Shown: positions 25,357-33,478 of the stretch, in pieces
How positions within the stretch are numbered: position 1 is the first letter of the stretch
Layout of the letters: the number at the start of each line of letters is the position of its first letter
Assembly: GCF_029948125.1 (NCBI RefSeq)
Contig: NZ_JASAMB010000004.1
Span: forward strand, 186,001 to 250,000
Length of the DNA stretch: 64,000 nt
Reading direction: 5' to 3'
DNA from: Catellatospora sp. KI3
GTDB lineage: Bacteria; Actinomycetota; Actinomycetes; Mycobacteriales; Micromonosporaceae
Translations under genes and position numbers: made by a program
Notes under the pieces: model-generated
Told to the model about the DNA's origin: nothing
Databases searched by the model: none
What the model saw: the letters and a program-made list of their open reading frames with translations, nothing else

Positions 25357-25779
25357 ATGTCCCTGAAGAAGTTCGTGGGACGGGCCGCGCTCATGGTGGC
25401 AGCCGCCACCGCGATGCTCGTCCCCACCACGACCGCCGCCCACGCGGGTGACTACACCGTCTGTCCCGAGGAGTACGTGTGCGCCTGGGTGGACCGCGAC
25501 TTCACCGGCCCGATGAAGCAGATGAAGTACGACAACCCGAGCTGGAACTGGACGCAGTCCTCCTGCGGCAGCGGCACCTGGATGAACTGCGCCTCGTCGG
25601 TCTACAACCACGGCAAGAACTGCGACGTGTGGCTGTGGTCGGGGACCAACTACACCGGCCAGGCCCTGTACCTGTACAAGACCAGCCGGCTGGCGTTCCT
25701 GAACTCCAACCCCGGCCCCAGCCCGGTGGGCTCGTGGGAGGACATCATCAAGTCCAACCACTGGTGCTCCTCGCGGTGA
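25357..25779 (+). CDS. secreted peptidase inhibitor family I36 protein
   Basis: A 140-residue exported protein with a signal peptide (MSLKKFVGRAALMVAAATAM, cut near AHA). The mature ~110 residues carry the I36/beta-gamma-crystallin-like pattern: CPEEYVCAWVDRDFTGPMKQ, then SVYNHGKNCDVWLWSGTNY and a terminal Trp-Cys. This resembles the Streptomyces metalloproteinase inhibitor SMI and its many actinobacterial relatives, in which inhibition has rarely been tested. TTGGAGGAAGC precedes the ATG. The next gene starts four bases after its stop, so the two are probably co-transcribed. Confidence 0.85.
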   Translation: MSLKKFVGRAALMVAAATAMLVPTTTAAHAGDYTVCPEEYVCAWVDRDFTGPMKQMKYDNPSWNWTQSSCGSGTWMNCASSVYNHGKNCDVWLWSGTNYTGQALYLYKTSRLAFLNSNPGPSPVGSWEDIIKSNHWCSSR

Positions 25780-25783
25780 CCTG

Positions 25784-26752
25784 GTGAACCTCCGCAGCGG
25801 ACCGGTCAACCCGGTCGACCGAAGGGCACTCACCCTGGGGCTGTCGGCGGTTCTGCTGGTGGCGGCGCTCGGCGGATGCGGCACGGCCGCACCGGCGGGC
25901 GTCGCCCCGCCCGCAGCCGCGGGCGCACCGGCCCCGACCTGGGCCGCCGCGCCGAGCCCGGCCGCGCAGGATCTGGTGACCTGGTCCGGAACGTTTCCGC
26001 AGCACCGGTACCTGGTGACACTGGCCGAGAACGAGCTGACCAGGCGGTGCATGAGCGATCGCGGGTTCGCGTGGTCGGGCTACACACCCGACCAGCCGAC
26101 GGGGGCGACCGACGAGCAGCGCCTGCTGGACCTCGACCGGCGCCGCCGTGAGGGCTACGGCATGGCGGCCGGCGGCGACGACGCCGAGCCCGCGACGGCC
26201 GCCGACCCGGCCGAGAGCACGCCCGCCTACCGGCTGGCGCTGTTCGGCGACGAGAAGCGGACCGGCTCGGTCGAGGTGCCGGGGCTGGGCACGATCACGT
26301 ACGCGCTGGACGGGTGCATCGCGCAGGGCTACGCGGGGGTGTTCGGCGATCTGGACAGCTGGGCCCGGGTGGCGTACCTGCCGCAGGGGCTCAACCGGAC
26401 CGCGGCCCGCCAGGCGGCCGCCGATCCCCGCTACACCGCCGCCCTGGACGGGTGGCGCCGCTGCATGGCCGCGCACGGGCACGCCTACCAGACGCCCGAC
26501 GCCATCCGGGTGGCCCTGGGCACGGCCTACGAGCAGAGCACCGAGCCCGCCGAGACCCGGCTGCGCACCGAGATCGCCCTGGCCGTGCAGGACGGGCAGT
26601 GCGACGTGCAGGCCGGGCTGTCGCGCACCGAGCTGCGGCTGCGGCGGGAGTCGGTGCTGGCGCTGGACACGGCCCAGCGCGCCGAGGTGGCCGACCTGGC
26701 CGTCCGGTTCGCCGCCGCGGTGGGCCGGGCGCATGCCCTGCTCGGGAGATGA
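25784..26752 (+). CDS. putative lipoprotein of unknown function
   Basis: A 322-residue protein whose N-terminus is a lipoprotein signal with lipobox LGGC (Cys at about residue 32), so it should be anchored on the outer face of the membrane. The mature region has four further Cys in RRCMSDRG, LDGCIAQGY, RRCMAAHG and GQCDVQ, evenly spaced and probably forming two disulfides. It is mostly helical. Similar actinobacterial lipoproteins are annotated only as hypothetical. GTG start four bases after the I36 inhibitor gene. Confidence 0.75.
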   Translation: MNLRSGPVNPVDRRALTLGLSAVLLVAALGGCGTAAPAGVAPPAAAGAPAPTWAAAPSPAAQDLVTWSGTFPQHRYLVTLAENELTRRCMSDRGFAWSGYTPDQPTGATDEQRLLDLDRRRREGYGMAAGGDDAEPATAADPAESTPAYRLALFGDEKRTGSVEVPGLGTITYALDGCIAQGYAGVFGDLDSWARVAYLPQGLNRTAARQAAADPRYTAALDGWRRCMAAHGHAYQTPDAIRVALGTAYEQSTEPAETRLRTEIALAVQDGQCDVQAGLSRTELRLRRESVLALDTAQRAEVADLAVRFAAAVGRAHALLGR

Positions 26753-26761
26753 GCGGCGTGC

Positions 26762-26810
26762 GGCGCCGGGCGGGTCGAGGTGAGGGGCAGACCCCGAACC
26801 GCCCGGCGCC
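26762..26810. terminator. bidirectional hairpin terminator
   Basis: GGCGCCGGGCGG (26762-26773) pairs with CCGCCCGGCGCC (26799-26810) between the convergent lipoprotein and phosphatase genes. The long loop has further internal pairing. Confidence 0.65.
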
Positions 26811-26813
26811 CAG

Positions 26814-28385
26814 CTAGACGGTGCGGACGATCGTGAGCGCGACGTCGTCCTCAAGGTCGTCGCCGAAGTGCTTCAGGATCTCGTCGCACAGCTCGTCGGC
26901 GGACAGCTGCTGCCGCTGGGCGACCACGTCGAGCAGGCACTCGGGCGCGGCGCTGCGCTCGGCCTCGCGGCGTTCGATGAGTCCGTCGGTGAACAGCACC
27001 AGCGACGACCCGGGCGGCAGCTCGACCGTGTGGTCGGCGCGGGTGGTGGTGCTGAGGAACCCCAGCAGCGGCTCCGGCGGCGGTGTCAGCAGCCGGGCCT
27101 GGCCTGTGGGCAGCAGCAGCACCGGGGGCGGATGCCCGGCGTTGGACCAGCGCAGCAGGTGGCCGCCCGCAGGGCGGGGCGGCAGGGTGAGCTGGGCCAG
27201 CAGCACCGTGGCCAGCGTACTGGGGCCGAGGGTGGCCATCGCCCGGTCCAGGGCGGACAGGATGGCCGAGGGCGGCGACTGGACGGTGAACGCGATGCCG
27301 CGCAGCAGGTTGCGGATCTGGGCCATGTCGGCGGCGGCCCGGCGGTCGTGCCCGCTGACGTCGCCGATCGCCACGGTCAGGCAACCGCCGGGCAGGACGA
27401 ACGAGTCGTACCAGTCGCCGCCAACGTGGGCCTGCTCGGCCGCCGGGCGGTACCGGACGGCGATCTGCACCCGGTCGTCCTCCACCGGCGGGGTCAGCAG
27501 GCTCAGCTGCAGGGCCTCGGACATCCGGCGCTCCAGCGCGGCGGCGCGGCGCTCGGCCTGGTGCGCGGCGACGCGGGCGATCGCCTCGGCGGTGGTGGAC
27601 CCGACCAGCCGCAGGAAGGTGCGGTACGCCTCGTCGACGACGAGCGCGTCGTTGAGCCGCGCGGTGAGCAGGAACTCCACCGGCGGGTCGGCCAGCGACG
27701 CCAGCGGGATGCGCACCAGCGGACCGTCGGCGGTCTGGGCGATGGTCAGGTCCTCGCGGGCCACGCCGTCGTGGTCGTGCAGCCGGTGCAGCCGCACCTG
27801 CGACAGGTCCGACGCGGCGGGTCGCAGCGCCGCCGCGACCTTGTCGGCCAGGTGGTCGAGGTCCTCCAGCACGGCCAGCGCCTGCGCCAGGCGGCCCAGC
27901 GCCTCGATGCGGCGGCGGGTGACTATGCGCGGGGTCGCCTCCTCGGTGATGTCGATGACGCCCTCGATCGCGTTGCCGGCGCCGCGCACCGCCGAGTACG
28001 CGAAGGTGAAGTAGCACTCCTCCAGGAAGCCGTTGCGGTGCAGGTCCAGCCGCAGGTCCTGCATGAGCACCGAGCCGTCGCCCCGGCGTACGGAGTCCAG
28101 CAGCGGGCCGATGACGTCCCAGATCTCCGGGAACACCTCCTCGGCGGGGCGGCCCAGCGCGGCGGGGTGCTTGCCCGCGATCAGCTCGACGTACGCCTCG
28201 TTGTAGAGCAGCACGTAGCGGGGGCCCCACAGCAGCGTCACCGGGAACCTGGTGTTCAGGGTGATGCTGAGCGACGCCCGCAGCGTCGGGCTCCACGAGT
28301 CCGGCGGACCCACCGCCGTCGCCGCCCAGTCCACCTGCTCGTAGGCGCCCCGCAGGCTGCCCGCATCACCGAATGCGGCGATCAT
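26814..28385 (-). CDS. PAS/GAF-linked PP2C (SpoIIE-type) serine phosphatase
   Basis: A 523-residue cytoplasmic sensor phosphatase. Residues about 1-130 form a PAS-like domain (DWAATAVGPPDSWSPTLRAS, LLYNEAYVELIAGKHPAALG). The middle part resembles a degenerate GAF domain followed by a coiled coil (HQAERRAAALERRMSEALQ). The C-terminal ~220 residues are a PP2C/SpoIIE catalytic domain with metal-site GGDWYDSF, VAIGDVSGHD and LVLFTDGLIERR. It would dephosphorylate a STAS anti-sigma antagonist, and one is encoded divergently 102 bases away. The exact start is uncertain because no strong ribosome site is seen. Confidence 0.88.
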   Translation of the reverse strand: MIAAFGDAGSLRGAYEQVDWAATAVGPPDSWSPTLRASLSITLNTRFPVTLLWGPRYVLLYNEAYVELIAGKHPAALGRPAEEVFPEIWDVIGPLLDSVRRGDGSVLMQDLRLDLHRNGFLEECYFTFAYSAVRGAGNAIEGVIDITEEATPRIVTRRRIEALGRLAQALAVLEDLDHLADKVAAALRPAASDLSQVRLHRLHDHDGVAREDLTIAQTADGPLVRIPLASLADPPVEFLLTARLNDALVVDEAYRTFLRLVGSTTAEAIARVAAHQAERRAAALERRMSEALQLSLLTPPVEDDRVQIAVRYRPAAEQAHVGGDWYDSFVLPGGCLTVAIGDVSGHDRRAAADMAQIRNLLRGIAFTVQSPPSAILSALDRAMATLGPSTLATVLLAQLTLPPRPAGGHLLRWSNAGHPPPVLLLPTGQARLLTPPPEPLLGFLSTTTRADHTVELPPGSSLVLFTDGLIERREAERSAAPECLLDVVAQRQQLSADELCDEILKHFGDDLEDDVALTIVRTV

Positions 28386-28487
28386 CGGGTACAGACCCTC
28401 ACGAATGGTGATCCTATAGAGGCGCGGCACGACCGCCCAGCGCACCGGGAAAAGTCGTCTGCCGCCGCGACGACGCCAGGGAGTTCC

Positions 28488-28796
28488 ATGCCGATTTCGC
28501 ATACGGTGTCGGAAACCGCCGACGCGTGCACGGTCCACCTCGTCGGCGAGCTCGACATGGCCGAGATCGAGGCGGTCACCGGCTGGCTGAAGCAGGTCGT
28601 GGACGCCTGCACCCACCCGGTGGTCGAGGTCGACCTGGCCGAGACGATCTTCCTGGACTCGACCGGCCTGTCCGGCCTGATCCGCGTCTACCAGTACGCC
28701 CACGGGCGCGGCGTCGAGCTGCGCTGCGTCAACCCCCGCCCGTGGCTGCGCCGCATCTTCGACCTGGCCGGGGTGTCGCCGTACTTCGGGCTCTAG
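28488..28796 (+). CDS. STAS-domain anti-sigma factor antagonist
   Basis: A 102-residue single STAS domain. It starts MPISHTVSETADACTVHLVG and has the phosphorylation-site helix start FLDSTGLSGLIRV, in which the Ser of DSTGL is the residue switched by RsbW-type kinases. CCAGGGAG precedes the ATG. It is divergent from the PP2C phosphatase, making a probable partner-switching pair for a stress sigma factor. Its last four bases overlap the end of the convergent TetR gene. Confidence 0.9.
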   Translation: MPISHTVSETADACTVHLVGELDMAEIEAVTGWLKQVVDACTHPVVEVDLAETIFLDSTGLSGLIRVYQYAHGRGVELRCVNPRPWLRRIFDLAGVSPYFGL

Positions 28797-29383
28797 GCGT
28801 CGGGGCGCAGCGAGTCCAGCAGCGGGGCGAACCGCTGGGAGGCGTCGAACAGGGCCTCCGGGCCGAGCCGGTTGGCGTGCAGGTGCGACAGCAGCTCCAT
28901 GCCCAGGTACATGGCGACCGCGGCGGTGGCCAGCTCCCGGACCGGGATCACCTCGGCCAGCGGCGTGCCCGCGAGCAGCCCTTCGATCGCCTCGGCGGCG
29001 AAGTCCTGCCAGACGGCGGTCTGCACGCGCACCTGCTCGGCCAGGCGCGGGTTGCTGTTGGCCGCCGCGACCAGCTCCTGCACCGCCGCGATGTGCCCCT
29101 CGGCGCCGTCCTCCTCGTAGAGCCGCCGCAGCCGCTCCAGCACGTCGGCGAAGCCGCCGACCCCGGCCAGCTCGGCCCGGTAGCGGGCCAGGCGGGCGTC
29201 GCTGGTGAACTGGGCGGTCGCCACGAGCAGGTCGTCGAGGTCGGCGAAGTGGTAGTAGATGACACCGGGGGCGAAGCCCCCGGTGCGGGCGATGGCGCGG
29301 GCGGTGGTGCGCCCGTACCCCTCGGTGGCCAATGTCGTGACGGCCGCCTGCAGGACCCGGGCGCGGGTGTCGGCGCGGGGCAC
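28793..29383 (-). CDS. TetR-family transcriptional regulator
   Basis: A 196-residue TetR repressor. The HTH occupies residues about 8-55: ARVLQAAVTTLATEGYGRTT, then ARTGGFAPGVIYYHFADLDD. The remaining all-helical domain would bind a ligand. The GTG start lies one base after the stop of the upstream desaturase gene, so it is the last gene of a three-gene operon with a CrtI-like oxidoreductase and a desaturase. It probably regulates them. Confidence 0.9.
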   Translation of the reverse strand: MPRADTRARVLQAAVTTLATEGYGRTTARAIARTGGFAPGVIYYHFADLDDLLVATAQFTSDARLARYRAELAGVGGFADVLERLRRLYEEDGAEGHIAAVQELVAAANSNPRLAEQVRVQTAVWQDFAAEAIEGLLAGTPLAEVIPVRELATAAVAMYLGMELLSHLHANRLGPEALFDASQRFAPLLDSLRPDA

Positions 29384-29384
29384 G

Positions 29385-30242
29385 TCAGATCACCCGGACC
29401 GGCCTGACCCCGGCGCGGGCGAGGTGCGGGTCGAGGCGGCGGGCCAGTTCGGGCAGGCGGTGGCTGGGGATCTGCGGGTACAGGTGGTGCTCCAGGTGGT
29501 AGGTCAGTTCGAGGAAGACGGCGGGGATGATCCTGCCGCGCAGCGTACGCGTCTGGGTGAGCGGGTCGTCGCCGTACCGGTGGTGCGGCAGGTAGACGGT
29601 CAGCAGCGGGTAGACCCAGCTGCCGACGATCGCCATCACCGCGTACGCCAGCAGCGCCGGGCTGTGCGGCCACAGCAGCACCCCGCCGGCCACCGCCGCG
29701 AACGGCACCGCCGCCTCGGCCAGCAGCCACGCCCGGCGCCGCCGGTCGCCCTTCGCCCGCCCGAACGCCCACCACCACAGCCTGCCCAGGAACACCGGCC
29801 CGTAGGCGACCGCGCCGAGCAGCGTCAGCTTGGCCGGGTAGCCCTCCGGGTCGTCGTCGGACGGGAACAGGCGGTGGTGCTGCAGGTGGGTGTCGCGGTA
29901 GGCGTGGCCGCTCTCCAGCAGCACCACGCCCATCGCGAACAGGGCCCACTCGGTCTGCCGCGGGCTCAGCCCGAGGCTGCGGTGCACCACGTCGTGGGTG
30001 ACGGTGACGACCGCGACGAAGATCCCGAAGACCAGCGGCGGCGTCAGCCACCACCAGCCGCGCCAGGCCGCGACGGCGAAGAGCACGATTCCCGCGTACG
30101 GCCGCAGCAGCGCCAGCCACCGCCGCCGCCCCGACACCGGCAGCAGGTCCGCCCCGACCTCGGCCAGGCTCGGCAGCCCGGCGGCGCTCACAGTGCCGCC
30201 CGGGTTCGTGCCTGCGGGCCTCGCATCGCTGCGTCCTCGCAC
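29385..30242 (-). CDS. fatty acid desaturase/carotenoid oxygenase-type di-iron membrane protein
   Basis: A 285-residue membrane enzyme with the three His boxes of the desaturase/hydroxylase superfamily: HDVVH, HLQHH and HLEHH, the last followed by LYPQIPSHRLPEL. Four or five hydrophobic helices surround them. The GTG start is one base after the stop of the CrtI-like gene, so translation is coupled. That partner makes carotenoid ketolation or hydroxylation (CrtW/CrtR-like) as likely as acyl-chain desaturation. An alternative GTG at 30191 would give a shorter N-terminus. Confidence 0.82.
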   Translation of the reverse strand: MRGRSDARPAGTNPGGTVSAAGLPSLAEVGADLLPVSGRRRWLALLRPYAGIVLFAVAAWRGWWWLTPPLVFGIFVAVVTVTHDVVHRSLGLSPRQTEWALFAMGVVLLESGHAYRDTHLQHHRLFPSDDDPEGYPAKLTLLGAVAYGPVFLGRLWWWAFGRAKGDRRRRAWLLAEAAVPFAAVAGGVLLWPHSPALLAYAVMAIVGSWVYPLLTVYLPHHRYGDDPLTQTRTLRGRIIPAVFLELTYHLEHHLYPQIPSHRLPELARRLDPHLARAGVRPVRVI

Positions 30243-30243
30243 T

Positions 30244-31800
30244 TCACGAGAGCACCGCCGCGCGGGTGTGCCGGCGGACGTCGGCGGCGACGATGCGGCT
30301 TCCCAGCACGCAGGCGACGGTGCCGAGGCCGGGCCAGGTGCTGTCGCCGACGAGCCAGAACCCCGGCTGGGCGCTGCGGTGGCCCAGGGCGTGCTGGTTG
30401 GTGTTGCGCGGCGTCTGCCGCACGCCCCCGACCGCCCCGCCCGGCCGGCCCGTGAACCGCTGGTAGCTGCGCGGCGTGCCGACCTGGCACACCACCGCCC
30501 GCTCCGCCAGCCGCGGGTACGCCTGCCGGGCGTACCCGATCAGCCGCCGTCCGATCTCGTCCTTGCGCGCCGTGTAGTCCGCCTCGGACAGTCCGGCCCA
30601 GCCGCCCAGCTCGGTGTGCGTCGAGATCATCACCGCGCGGTGCCCCGCCGGGGCGCTGTCGAGGTCGCCGGGGTCGGACACGGACACGAACATGTTGTTG
30701 CCCTCCCCCAGCGGCCGCGCGTAGTCCTGCAGCAGCTGGTGGTGGGTGAACTCCTGCCCGGACACCTCCTCCTCGGGCACGCCCAGGAACACCGCCACCG
30801 CCCCGCCCAGGTCCGGCTCGTCGCGCCGCAGGTACGGCGCCAGCCCGGCGGCCACCGCGCCGGGCGCGATCGCGGCGGTGAGCTGCGCCGGGATCGCGCT
30901 GACCACGCTCGCCGCGCTGACGGTGCCGCGCGGGGTGTGCACGGCGAACGCGCCCGCCCGGCCGGTGACCTGCTCGACCCGGCAGCCGGTGCGCAGGTCG
31001 CCGCCGAGGCCGCGGTAGTGGGTGACCAGGCGGCGCCAGAACCCGTGCATGCCGCCCCGGTGGCGGCTGAGCCCCGCGCCCCGGATGGTCACCCCGAGCG
31101 CGGCGTTGATCAGCGGCGCCCGGTCGACGCTGCTGTGCACCGTGTCCTCCACCAGCATCCCGAGCAGCGCGGCGAGGCTGTCCTGCCCGCGCAGGCCGTG
31201 GCGGCGCAGCTCGTCGCCCAGCGTCCGGTTCAGGTGCCGGGCGAGCGGGAGGTGGCGCGGGCCGAGGGCGCGCAGGTCGTGCAGGGCGTCGCCCGGGGTG
31301 CGCACGGGCAGGCGGATGCCGGTGCGGCTGGCCGCCCAGAACACCTGCGCGAGGTGGTCGAGGGTCGCCCAGAAGCGGCGGTGGGCGCGGGTGTCGCCCA
31401 GGGTGCGCAGCCGCTCGGCGTGCCAGCGGTCCGGGTCGCGGTGCAGGGTGACGGTGCGGTCGGGCAGCCAGGCGACGTAGCCGGGCAGGTCGTGGGCGTC
31501 GAGGCCGGTCAGGCCGGTGGCGTCGAGCAGCTCGGCGCCCACCCCGCCCGGGGTGAAGTCGACCAGGGTGGTGGCGCCGACGTCGAAGGAGAAGCCGCGG
31601 TGCCGGTAGTAGCCCGCGCACCCGCCCGCGTGGCCGTGCGCCTCGAAGACGACGGTGGCCAGTCCTTGGGCCTGTAGGCGCAGGGCGGTGGCCAGCCCGG
31701 CCATGCCGCCGCCGATGATCGCGACGTCGCACCGCCGCGGCAGCGCGCGCGGTGGGCGGGTGCCCACCGGTACCTGGTTCTGAACATCCGTTCTGAACAT
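30244..31800 (-). CDS. CrtI/CrtO-type FAD-dependent desaturase or oxidoreductase
   Basis: A 518-residue flavoprotein of the phytoene desaturase family. The N-terminal dinucleotide site reads CDVAIIGGGMAGLATALRLQ, followed by GHAGGCAGYYRHRGFSFDVG. The C-terminal FAD segment is GFWLVGDSTWPGLGTVACVL. The Cys in GGCAGY and the family context point to CrtD/CrtO-like or bacterial retinol-saturase-like enzymes rather than a primary CrtI, and no phytoene synthase is nearby. It is the first gene of the operon with the di-iron enzyme and TetR. The substrate is unknown. Confidence 0.85.
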   Translation of the reverse strand: MFRTDVQNQVPVGTRPPRALPRRCDVAIIGGGMAGLATALRLQAQGLATVVFEAHGHAGGCAGYYRHRGFSFDVGATTLVDFTPGGVGAELLDATGLTGLDAHDLPGYVAWLPDRTVTLHRDPDRWHAERLRTLGDTRAHRRFWATLDHLAQVFWAASRTGIRLPVRTPGDALHDLRALGPRHLPLARHLNRTLGDELRRHGLRGQDSLAALLGMLVEDTVHSSVDRAPLINAALGVTIRGAGLSRHRGGMHGFWRRLVTHYRGLGGDLRTGCRVEQVTGRAGAFAVHTPRGTVSAASVVSAIPAQLTAAIAPGAVAAGLAPYLRRDEPDLGGAVAVFLGVPEEEVSGQEFTHHQLLQDYARPLGEGNNMFVSVSDPGDLDSAPAGHRAVMISTHTELGGWAGLSEADYTARKDEIGRRLIGYARQAYPRLAERAVVCQVGTPRSYQRFTGRPGGAVGGVRQTPRNTNQHALGHRSAQPGFWLVGDSTWPGLGTVACVLGSRIVAADVRRHTRAAVLS

Positions 31801-31850
31801 GTGTTCAAATTAGAGGCGCGCGCGCGTCACGTCAATGTCGTTGGCAGGGG

Positions 31851-31912
31851 CCAGTTTCGGCGAAAGTGCAGGAATCTTGGCGGGCATTCGTGCACTTTCC
31901 CCGAAACTGCAG
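31851..31912. repeat. 60-bp dispersed palindromic repeat, copy 2
   Basis: Both arms are present: CCAGTTTCGGCGAAAGTGCA at the left and GCACTTTCCCCGAAACTGC at the right, with GGAATCTTGGCGGGCATTC between them. It lies between the CrtI-like gene start and the BASS transporter stop. Confidence 0.9.
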
Positions 31913-31929
31913 CCAAAACGGCGCGGTGT

Positions 31930-32829
31930 CTACGCGGCGGCGTCGCCGCGGGCGGCGGCCAGGGCACGGGTGCGGGCGGGGCGGGCGGCGACCAGGCCGA
32001 ACAGCGCCGCGGTGAGGAACATCAGCGAGCCGTAGATCACCGACGGCATGCCGATCACCTGGTTGTTCAGCAGCGACGGGCTCAGCGCCAGGGTGATCGC
32101 CAAGGTCGCGTTGTGGACCCCCACCTCGAACGACGAGGCGACCGACTCGCGGTGGGCCACCCGCAGCAGGCGCGGGGCGGCGTACCCGATGGCGAGGCTG
32201 AGCAGGTTGAACGCGACGACGGTGACGCCGACCGCCTGGATCGCGGGCCCGAGCTGGTCACGTACGCCCAGGACGGCGCCGGTGAGGACGAACACGAGCA
32301 CCGCGACGGACAGGATGCGGACCGGCCGCTGCATCCGCTCGGCGAAGGCGGTGAACCGGCCGCGCACCCACATGCCGACCCCGATCGGGACCAGCACCAT
32401 CGCGAACACCTGGAGGACCTTGTCGAACTGCAGGCCGAGCGTGGTGTCAGACCCCATGAACGCCGCGATCGACCAGTTGACGATCAGCGGCAGCGTGAAC
32501 GCGGCGAGCACCGAGTTCACGGCGGTGAGGCTGATGTTGAGCGCCACGTTGCCGCGGAACAGGTGGCTGTAGAGGCTGGCGGTGCTGCCGCCCGGTGACG
32601 CGGCGAGCAGCATCATGCCCACGGCGAGTTCCGGACGCAGATCGGCGAGGGTGACCAGGCCCAGGCAGACCGCCGGCAGCACCACCATCTGGCAGACCAG
32701 GCACGCGACGACGGCTTTCGGATAGGCCAGCACCCGGCGGAAGTCGCCGACGGTGAGCGTGAGACCCAGGCCGAGCATCACGATGCCCAGCGCGACGGGA
32801 AAGAGAACTATCGATACGACACTGTCCAT
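31930..32829 (-). CDS. bile acid:sodium symporter (BASS)-family transporter
   Basis: A 299-residue integral membrane protein with about nine or ten hydrophobic helices. The two signature segments are present: VGMMLLAASPGGSTASLYSH near residue 75 and VASSFEVGVHNATLAITLAL near 225, the helices that cross to form the sodium sites. It matches the MtnU/YocS branch of the family. Despite the name, bacterial members move diverse organic anions (pantoate, sulfur compounds, pyruvate). A single gene, with a 60-bp palindrome just after its stop. Confidence 0.88.
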   Translation of the reverse strand: MDSVVSIVLFPVALGIVMLGLGLTLTVGDFRRVLAYPKAVVACLVCQMVVLPAVCLGLVTLADLRPELAVGMMLLAASPGGSTASLYSHLFRGNVALNISLTAVNSVLAAFTLPLIVNWSIAAFMGSDTTLGLQFDKVLQVFAMVLVPIGVGMWVRGRFTAFAERMQRPVRILSVAVLVFVLTGAVLGVRDQLGPAIQAVGVTVVAFNLLSLAIGYAAPRLLRVAHRESVASSFEVGVHNATLAITLALSPSLLNNQVIGMPSVIYGSLMFLTAALFGLVAARPARTRALAAARGDAAA

Positions 32830-32896
32830 CTCAGAATGGTCGGGCCGGGTGGGTCGCGGCTCATCTCCGAGAATGTCGTACCTGCGCCGATCCGGA

Positions 32897-33433
32897 CTAT
32901 TCGCGACACCAGACTTCAGCGTCGGCGAGGAAGGCGGTGGAGGACACCCGGGGCTCGCGGGTCACCCGCGGCGTCCCCGCCACGGCGGCGCCGTCCAGGG
33001 TGAGCACGCCCTCGGCGCAGGGAATGTACACCGTGGACAGCAGGTGCGGTACGCCCCCGAGGTCGAAGCCCGGCGCCTGGATCAGCCGGCGGTCCAGCGG
33101 ACCGGTGATCTCTACCGTGGCCCCCGCAGCGCGGGCGCGCACGCCCGCCGACAGGTCGTAGTCGAGCTCGACCGGTGCCCGCACGACCGCCGGAGCGGGC
33201 CAGGGCAGGCCGGACACCTCCGGGAAGTGACGGGTGAAGTCGGCCGCCAGCCACTCGCCGAGCGGCGCGTCCTCGGTCACGACCCGTACGGCACCGTCGT
33301 GCCACACCACCAGCGCGCTCCCCGAACCCCGCTCGGACCAGTCCACCCGCCACACCGAGGCGAACGCGGTGCGTGCCCCGGACTCGTCGAACAGGGTCAG
33401 GCCCGGGTTGGCGCCCATGAGACGTACCGACAC
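32897..33433 (-). CDS. conserved hypothetical protein
   Basis: A 178-residue soluble protein without signal peptide or membrane segment. It is beta-rich, opens MSVRLMGANPGLTLFDESGA, and has a central WPAPAVVRAPVELDYDLSAG followed by VEITGPLDRRLIQAPGFDLG. Codon use is typical of genuine genes here. I do not recognise a family. Similar short proteins in actinomycetes are hypothetical. It lies between two minus-strand metabolic genes with 45-70 base gaps. Confidence 0.7.
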   Translation of the reverse strand: MSVRLMGANPGLTLFDESGARTAFASVWRVDWSERGSGSALVVWHDGAVRVVTEDAPLGEWLAADFTRHFPEVSGLPWPAPAVVRAPVELDYDLSAGVRARAAGATVEITGPLDRRLIQAPGFDLGGVPHLLSTVYIPCAEGVLTLDGAAVAGTPRVTREPRVSSTAFLADAEVWCRE

Positions 33434-33478
33434 GCGTGCTCCGTTCGATCGACCGGGAGTCCGCGAACGTAGCAGACG

